Shown here: piece by piece, positions 60,110 to 64,000 of the stretch
Numbering within the stretch: the stretch's first letter is position 1
Layout of the letters: each line of letters begins with the position of its first letter
DNA from: Flavihumibacter fluvii
GTDB lineage: Bacteria > Bacteroidota > Bacteroidia > Chitinophagales > Chitinophagaceae
Length of the DNA stretch: 64,000 nucleotides
Direction: 5' to 3'
Assembly: GCF_018595675.2 (NCBI RefSeq)
Contig: NZ_CP092333.1
Span: forward strand, 3,000,001-3,064,000
Notes under the pieces: model-generated
The model's database searches: none
The model's input: only the letters and a program-made list of their open reading frames with translations
Told to the model about the DNA's origin: nothing
Translations under genes and position numbers: made by a program

Positions 60110-60715
60110 ATGGCGCGTATAACAAATAACCTCTTAATGACAGGCGCCCAGGGCAAAGTGGGCAAACAGATGGTCTATAAAGAGATCAACGGGAAGAGCT
60201 TTGTTGCGCAATACCCGGATATGAGCCAGGTGCAATATAATGACGCACAAAAAGAATACCAGAAATTATTTGGCCAGGCATCTACTTATGCCAGTGGGGT
60301 TCTTAAAGACCCGGAGCGTTGTGCATCTTACGAAAAGAAGATCCGGAACGATAAAAGGTTACGCGGACAAAGCGTCTACCACACTGCACACAAGGCCTAC
60401 ATGGCAAAGCACAGCCATAAACTGTCCGATGTAGAACTGCAAAAAATCATGCAATATTACCTGGATAATTTCCTGTTGACAGAACACCAGGTAACCGCAT
60501 TGGCCTACCTGGTTGCCCACCAAAAATTATCCAATGCCATCTACCAGGAGATCAATAAAGTGTCAAAAGCTACGGCCACCCGCCACCTGCAGGACATGAT
60601 CGGCCAGGGCATTATCAGCTTCCAGGCAAAAGGCGCGGGTGCTATCTATAACCTGGCGCATCCTTTTCCCAGGGAACTGCAGGCGTCAGAAAAACAGGAT
60701 ACCGACCTCATTTAA
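60110..60715 (+). CDS. Protein of unknown function with C-terminal winged-helix
   Basis: 201 residues, no signal peptide. The N-terminus MARITNNLLMTGAQGKVGKQMVYKEINGKSFVAQYPDMSQVQYNDAQKEYQKLFGQASTYASGVLKDPE (shown in part: TGAQGKVGKQMVYKEINGKS) recalls the short GKVG-box opening of phage- or conjugation-linked Bacteroidota proteins (for example DUF6266-like). The C-terminal 75 residues look like a winged helix of the Fic-associated type: LLTEHQVTALAYLVAHQKLSNAIYQEINKVSKATATRHLQDMIGQGIISFQAKGAG in parts. I cannot name the family. A set of four AATTGGCTCA repeats overlaps its last codon and fills the gap behind it. It could bind these repeats; this is a guess. Confidence 0.7.
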   Translation: MARITNNLLMTGAQGKVGKQMVYKEINGKSFVAQYPDMSQVQYNDAQKEYQKLFGQASTYASGVLKDPERCASYEKKIRNDKRLRGQSVYHTAHKAYMAKHSHKLSDVELQKIMQYYLDNFLLTEHQVTALAYLVAHQKLSNAIYQEINKVSKATATRHLQDMIGQGIISFQAKGAGAIYNLAHPFPRELQASEKQDTDLI

Positions 60716-60785
60716 TTGGCTCACTGTCCAAAATAATTGGCTCATTTGGCAATTTAATTGGCTCATTTGAAGTACAATTGGCTCA
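60714..60785. repeat. Four direct repeats AATTGGCTCA with 20-21 bp period
   Basis: Exact 10-bp copies start at 60714, 60735, 60756 and 60776, i.e. 21, 21 and 20 bp apart (two helical turns). The first overlaps the stop codon of the winged-helix gene; the last ends 24 bases before the -33 element of the next promoter. The spacers are not conserved except for a frequent TT after the unit. This resembles an operator or iteron array. Confidence 0.85.
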
Positions 60786-60809
60786 CTCACGTAATTCACC
60801 TAATTTTTA

Positions 60810-60839
60810 TTGTTTATCAATAATTATTTATTATGTTTG
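60810..60839 (+). promoter_or_regulatory. Promoter of the DUF2975-YozG pair (TTG-N19-TATGTTTG)
   Basis: TTG at 60810-60812 and a perfect TAnnTTTG box (TATGTTTG, 60832-60839) are 19 bp apart, giving a start near 60846 and a short leader before ATG 60867. Confidence 0.75.
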
Positions 60840-60866
60840 CCTTGTAATTGATCAAAACAAGCAAAT

Positions 60867-61421
60867 ATGGAAATAAAAATTACGACCAGGCATATCTTAA
60901 TCGCCTTAGCGGTTGTGGCCTGGATCATCTTCGTTGGCGTCTGTATTGAGGCCGGGGGTTTCATCACCAATACCATTTATACCATGGTTTTTAACGCGGA
61001 AGGGGCCAGGAATTTCTGGCAGGGCAACGACCTTTCGCAGCTCTACAATTTCGACCGCGTTTATTTTTTAGTGGAGACTTCTATAATGAGTATCGTCGCT
61101 ATCATGCGGGCCATTATCTTTTACCTGATCATCAAAATGCTGCAGGAAAACAAGCTGAATATGGCGCAGCCATTTAACAAAGACCTGGTGCGGTTGATCC
61201 TTAACATCGCTTACCTGGCTTTAGGCATTGGTCTTTTTTCCTCCTGGGGGGCAAAGCATGCGGCCTGGTTTGTTCAACAGGGTATTAAAATGCCCGATAT
61301 AGAACATTTAAGGTTAGGTGGCGCCGATGTCTGGCTCTTTATGGGTGTTACCCTTATTGTGATTGCCCAGATATTCAAACGTGGCATTGAGATCCAAACC
61401 GAAAACGAATTAACTGTATAA
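60867..61421 (+). CDS. DUF2975 membrane protein
   Basis: 184 residues with four membrane helices (about 8-28, 66-88, 108-128, 150-167). The pattern TRHILIALAVVAWIIFVGVCIEAGG, MRAIIFYLIIKMLQENKLNMAQPFNKDLVRLILNIAYLALGIGLFS in parts and the last ADVWLFMGVTLIVIAQIFKRGIEIQTENELTV in parts is that of DUF2975. In many genomes this gene is followed by a small Cro/CI-like HTH gene, as here, where the stop is three bases before the HTH start. The function is unknown; the pair is thought to act in membrane or sensory control. Confidence 0.9.
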   Translation: MEIKITTRHILIALAVVAWIIFVGVCIEAGGFITNTIYTMVFNAEGARNFWQGNDLSQLYNFDRVYFLVETSIMSIVAIMRAIIFYLIIKMLQENKLNMAQPFNKDLVRLILNIAYLALGIGLFSSWGAKHAAWFVQQGIKMPDIEHLRLGGADVWLFMGVTLIVIAQIFKRGIEIQTENELTV

Positions 61422-61424
61422 CCT

Positions 61425-61634
61425 ATGCCGATCATAGTAAACCTTGATGTAATGATGGCAAGGCGCAAAATGTCGCTGAATGAACTTTCCGACAAAGTAG
61501 GGCTCACATTATCCAACCTGTCGATACTTAAAACCGGCAAAGCCAAAGCGATCCGCTTTAGTACGCTGGAGGCCATCTGCGAGGTACTCAATTGCCAGCC
61601 CGCAGATATTTTAGAATTTAAAAAGGAAGACTAG
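61425..61634 (+). CDS. Small Cro/CI-type HTH regulator (YozG family)
   Basis: 69 residues, almost entirely one HTH domain: MARRKMSLNELSDKVGLTLSNLSILKTGKAKAIRFSTLEAICEVLNCQPADILEF. This is the YozG/HTH_26 form (LaSLxGxxx...CxPxDILE ending CQPADILEF), partner of DUF2975. The start codon is three bases after the DUF2975 stop. It probably represses its own operon; AATTGGCTCA repeats lie just upstream of the promoter and are candidate sites. Confidence 0.95.
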   Translation: MPIIVNLDVMMARRKMSLNELSDKVGLTLSNLSILKTGKAKAIRFSTLEAICEVLNCQPADILEFKKED

Positions 61635-61730
61635 TTCGATTATTATTTCATTCTCCATGCCTATAATTTTTATTACCAGGCCCGGATCCTTGTATATATA
61701 AATTTTCTACATAAAGCTTGCTGAAAATAA

Positions 61731-61753
61731 AAAACCCCTTGAAAATCAAGGGG
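61731..61753 (-). terminator. Terminator of the tRNA-Ser gene
   Basis: CCCCTTGA / TCAAGGGG with a three-base loop; on the minus strand it is followed by a run of T (TTTTTTA), 10 bases beyond the tRNA 3' end. Confidence 0.9.
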
Positions 61754-61763
61754 TCAGTTGAAG

Positions 61764-61851
61764 CGGAGAGTAAGGGATTCGAACCCTTGATACCCTTTAG
61801 AGGTATACACACTTTCCAGGCGTGCTCCTTCAACCACTCGGACAACTCTCC
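61764..61851 (-). tRNA. tRNA-Ser (anticodon GGA)
   Basis: 88 nt on the minus strand. A 7-bp acceptor stem (GGAGAGT with ACTCTCC), a D arm (TCCGAGTGGTTGAAGGA), anticodon stem CACGC/GTGTG with loop CTGGAAA (anticodon GGA, reading UCC and UCU), a long class II variable arm and T arm AAGGG-TTCGAAT-CCCTT. The discriminator base is G. The 3' CCA is not encoded. Confidence 0.97.
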
Positions 61852-61919
61852 AATTTATCTTTCACCCGCCGGCGGTTGACCAGCCGGACGGGTAAAACGG
61901 GTCGCAAATATAGGTTTTC

Positions 61920-62969
61920 TCAGGCATTGGTCAATTCGCCCCGTAAAGAAGTTTCCAATAATTCACGCAACCGCGGCCGGGATAATTTCTGTGCCAGCAG
62001 GAACATCAGCTTGGCCAGGGCAGCTTCAAAGGTCATATCATAGCCGCTGACCACCCCCATCTTCAGCAACTCCACGCTGGTTTCATAACGGCCTAATTCC
62101 ACCGCCCCGCCATCGCATTGCGTAATATCTACAATCAGTAATCCGCCTTTTATGGCTTTGCGCAGGCTATCGGTAAACCAGGGCGCTGTCGTCGTATTGC
62201 CGCTGCCAAAGGTTTCCAGGATGACTGCACGGATGCCCTTAGCCTGCAAAACGGCATCCACCACCGCCGGTGTAATACCCGGGAATACTTTTAATACCGC
62301 CACCGAAGGATCCAGCTTCCTGTGCACCTTCAATGGCTTCTCCGGATGCTTCAAAATACTCTGGCGCTGGTATTTGATACTGATGCCCGCTTCAGCAAGC
62401 GGCGGATAGTTCATCGAATAAAAGGCTTCAAACTTTTCGGCATTATACTTCTTGGACCGGTTCCCCCGGAACAACTGGTAATCAAAATAGATGCAGACTT
62501 CCGGTACCAGGGCCTTGCCCGATTTGCGGGCAGCCGCGATTTCCAGGGCGGTGATGATATTCTCCTTCGCATCGGTCCGGATCTCACCAATCGGCAACTG
62601 CGACCCGGTCAGCACCACGGGCTTCGACAGGTTCTCCAGCAAAAAACTCAGGGCAGAGGCCGTAAACGCCATGGTATCAGATCCGTGCAGGATCACAAAT
62701 CCATCATAATCAGCATACTTCTTCCCGATGATACCGGCCAGCTCCACCCAAACCCCCGGGTGCATATTCGAGGAATCCATGGGCGGGTTAAAAGCGTGTA
62801 CCGCCACCTCGAAGCCCAGTTTCACGATCTCGGGAATATTCTCCCGGATCTCCTGGAAGCCTATTGGCTTCAGGGCGCCGGTTGCGGGATTCATGACCAT
62901 CCCGACCGTTCCGCCGGTATAGATGATCAGGATCCGGGTGGATGACTTTTTCCGGGTAGCTGCACTCAT
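61920..62969 (-). CDS. ansA: Type I L-asparaginase
   Basis: 349 residues. Asparaginase signature near the start: ILIIYTGGTVGM (catalytic Thr at about 17), then the second active-site motif FVILHGSDTMAFTASALSFLLENLSKPVVLTGSQ in parts, and AVILETFGSGN. No signal peptide, so the enzyme is cytoplasmic type I, converting asparagine to aspartate and ammonia. It overlaps the tatD start by four bases and is the second gene of that pair on the minus strand. Confidence 0.95.
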   Translation of the reverse strand: MSAATRKKSSTRILIIYTGGTVGMVMNPATGALKPIGFQEIRENIPEIVKLGFEVAVHAFNPPMDSSNMHPGVWVELAGIIGKKYADYDGFVILHGSDTMAFTASALSFLLENLSKPVVLTGSQLPIGEIRTDAKENIITALEIAAARKSGKALVPEVCIYFDYQLFRGNRSKKYNAEKFEAFYSMNYPPLAEAGISIKYQRQSILKHPEKPLKVHRKLDPSVAVLKVFPGITPAVVDAVLQAKGIRAVILETFGSGNTTTAPWFTDSLRKAIKGGLLIVDITQCDGGAVELGRYETSVELLKMGVVSGYDMTFEAALAKLMFLLAQKLSRPRLRELLETSLRGELTNA

Positions 62970-63742
62970 GGATAGGTTGATTTAAATAGTGTCCGGGCAT
63001 TGGCCGTGGTCTTCCGGGCCACTTCCTCAGCAGGTACCTGGAAAATCCCGGCCAGCTTATCCACCACATAGGTCAGGTAACTGCTTTCATTCCTTTTCCC
63101 GCGGAAAGGCACCGGGGTCAGGTAGGGCGCGTCGGTCTCGAGCACCAGGTTATCGAGGCCCAGGCGGGCCAGGACTGCGGGTAGGCCGGCATTCTTATAG
63201 GTCACCACGCCACCGATCCCCAGGTAAAAGCCTGTCTTTATGACTTCTTTTGCCAATTCATAACTTCCACTAAAACAATGGAATACACCGGTAAGGTGGC
63301 CATCCTGCTCTTCTTTGACCAGCTCAATGCACTCCTGCGTGGAATTGCGGGAATGGATCACAATGGGCAACTGGTACTGTTTCGCCAGCCGGACCTGCCG
63401 CCGGAAAGCATCGTACTGCTGGGCCTCAAAGCTGCGGTCCCAGTAAAAATCCAGCCCGATCTCCCCCACCGCGGCAAAGGGCCTTTTGGCCAGCCAGGAT
63501 TCCACCAGGGCCAGTTCTTCTTCTACATTCTCTTTCACATAACAGGGATGCAATCCCATCATAGCCAGACATTTACCAGGAAAAGCCGCTTCCAGGGCAA
63601 GCATCCGCTCATGCTCACTGCTGTCAATGGCCGGCAGGTAAAAGCGTTCCACCCCGGCATCCGCCCCCCTTTTCAGCACCCCGTCAATATCGGGCCCAAA
63701 CTCCTCCAGGTACAGGTGGGCATGCGTATCAATAAGATTCAT
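62966..63742 (-). CDS. TatD-family metal-dependent hydrolase
   Basis: 258 residues. TIM-barrel with the TatD metal sites: NLIDTHAHLYLEEF (His pair), VGEIGLDFYWDRSFEAQ (Glu), PIVIHSRNSTQE, VFHCFSGSYELA and the LETDAPYLTPVPFRGKRNE ending. TatD proteins are 3'-5' DNases with roles in DNA repair and RNA turnover. Here the gene is followed by ansA (four-base overlap) and is divergent from a lipoprotein gene. Confidence 0.95.
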   Translation of the reverse strand: MNLIDTHAHLYLEEFGPDIDGVLKRGADAGVERFYLPAIDSSEHERMLALEAAFPGKCLAMMGLHPCYVKENVEEELALVESWLAKRPFAAVGEIGLDFYWDRSFEAQQYDAFRRQVRLAKQYQLPIVIHSRNSTQECIELVKEEQDGHLTGVFHCFSGSYELAKEVIKTGFYLGIGGVVTYKNAGLPAVLARLGLDNLVLETDAPYLTPVPFRGKRNESSYLTYVVDKLAGIFQVPAEEVARKTTANARTLFKSTYP

Positions 63743-63840
63743 TTAACAAAGGTGAACAAAATTTAAAACTATTTTAAACGTTTGTCATAGTACCCGGTCA
63801 TAGTTCCGTTAAACAGTTAAAAAACCTCAAATCACGACTT

Positions 63841-64000
63841 ATGAAAATGTCTGCCTTAACCGGCCGCCTGGCTATCACTATTACCCTGGCTACCACATTA
63901 TTCTTCGCATCCTGCTCAAAAAACGGGGAGTCTTCCGTCCAGACATCCCAGCAATCACTCACCCAGGCAACGGTTGAAGCCGATGCCAGCGGGGAAATCG
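63841..64000 (+). CDS. Lipoprotein, N-terminal fragment (cut by window edge)
   Basis: The first 53 codons are present. The start at 63841 gives MKMSALTGRLAITITLATTL, then FFASCSKNG, a lipoprotein signal with Cys at about 25, then a Ser/Gln/Thr-rich linker (SVQTSQQSLTQATVEADASGEI). The remainder is outside the window, so the family is unknown. The 98-base gap before it contains a repeated CATAGT-type motif (GTCATAGT at 63784 and 63799) but no convincing promoter. Confidence 0.75.
   Translation, partial: MKMSALTGRLAITITLATTLFFASCSKNGESSVQTSQQSLTQATVEADASGEI

Noticed and set aside
61648-61845. Minus-strand open frame of 65 codons over the tRNA gene
   Set aside because: It is the translation of tRNA-Ser plus terminator; no independent coding signal.

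Overview
The window looks like a chromosomal segment of a member of the Bacteroidota, most likely family Chitinophagaceae (the family is inferred, not proven). The reasons are type IX secretion and gliding genes (porV, porU, gldJ, a PorP/SprF protein), bshA for bacillithiol, several Bacteroidota-only families (DUF4292, DUF4421, DUF5777), LytS/LytTR signalling, and promoters of the TTG-N18..20-TAnnTTTG type. Most of it is ordinary gene-dense core chromosome. No prophage, insertion sequence, CRISPR array or integron is visible.

Layout. 1-4.7 kb: the start of a class III nucleotide cyclase, a TPR protein and a histidine kinase tail remnant on the minus strand, then a plus-strand operon of a LiaF-like membrane protein, a DUF4288 protein, a LytS-type kinase and a LytTR regulator. 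4.9-13.2 kb: housekeeping genes (anmK, upp, PorP/SprF, 3-methyladenine glycosylase, EI24 protein, RsmI-like methyltransferase, M28 peptidase, bshA). 13.3-16.0 kb: an M16 peptidase pair. 16.0-20.4 kb: a minus-strand run of ispF, dut, a DUF4292 lipoprotein, an EnvC-like activator and an unrecognised membrane protein. 20.5-28.4 kb: porU-porV diverging from gldJ-murF. 28.4-33.8 kb: CHAD and DUF983 proteins, then xylose isomerase and xylulokinase diverging from an AraC regulator.

34.1-43.0 kb reads as one functional block: an OmpR-type two-component system, a small potassium-channel-like protein, a beta-barrel protein and a CzcCBA-type divalent metal efflux system. Helically phased TTAAC arrays lie both before the kinase and before the efflux genes, which suggests that the regulator controls both. 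43.1-47.4 kb: an MprF-like aminoacyl-lipid synthase with an AcvB/VirJ-like hydrolase and a DUF4421 protein. 47.4-48.6 kb: an accessory patch with an orphan antitoxin-like gene and a frameshifted RHS remnant. 48.7-55.4 kb: a minus-strand cluster with META lipoprotein, AraC regulator, GH29 fucosidase, SDR dehydrogenase, an isochorismatase-ThuA fusion and a Tat-exported Gfo/Idh oxidoreductase.

55.5-59.9 kb: a CocE-type hydrolase, then an envelope set of OB-fold protein, mono-haem cytochrome lipoprotein, DUF5777 barrel and YceI protein. 60.1-61.6 kb: a winged-helix protein of unknown role, an array of four direct repeats, and a DUF2975-YozG pair. The window ends with tRNA-Ser(GGA), ansA, tatD and the start of a lipoprotein.

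Two signals are not explained by ordinary gene content. One is a family of 7-8 bp tandem repeats (GGTGAAC-, GGTAAAC-, AGCAGGA/T- and GGTGAATA-like), often in opposed arms, in several intergenic gaps. The other is the set of phased or iterated operator-like arrays at 34.1, 37.3 and 60.7 kb. These are the best candidates for undescribed biology here.
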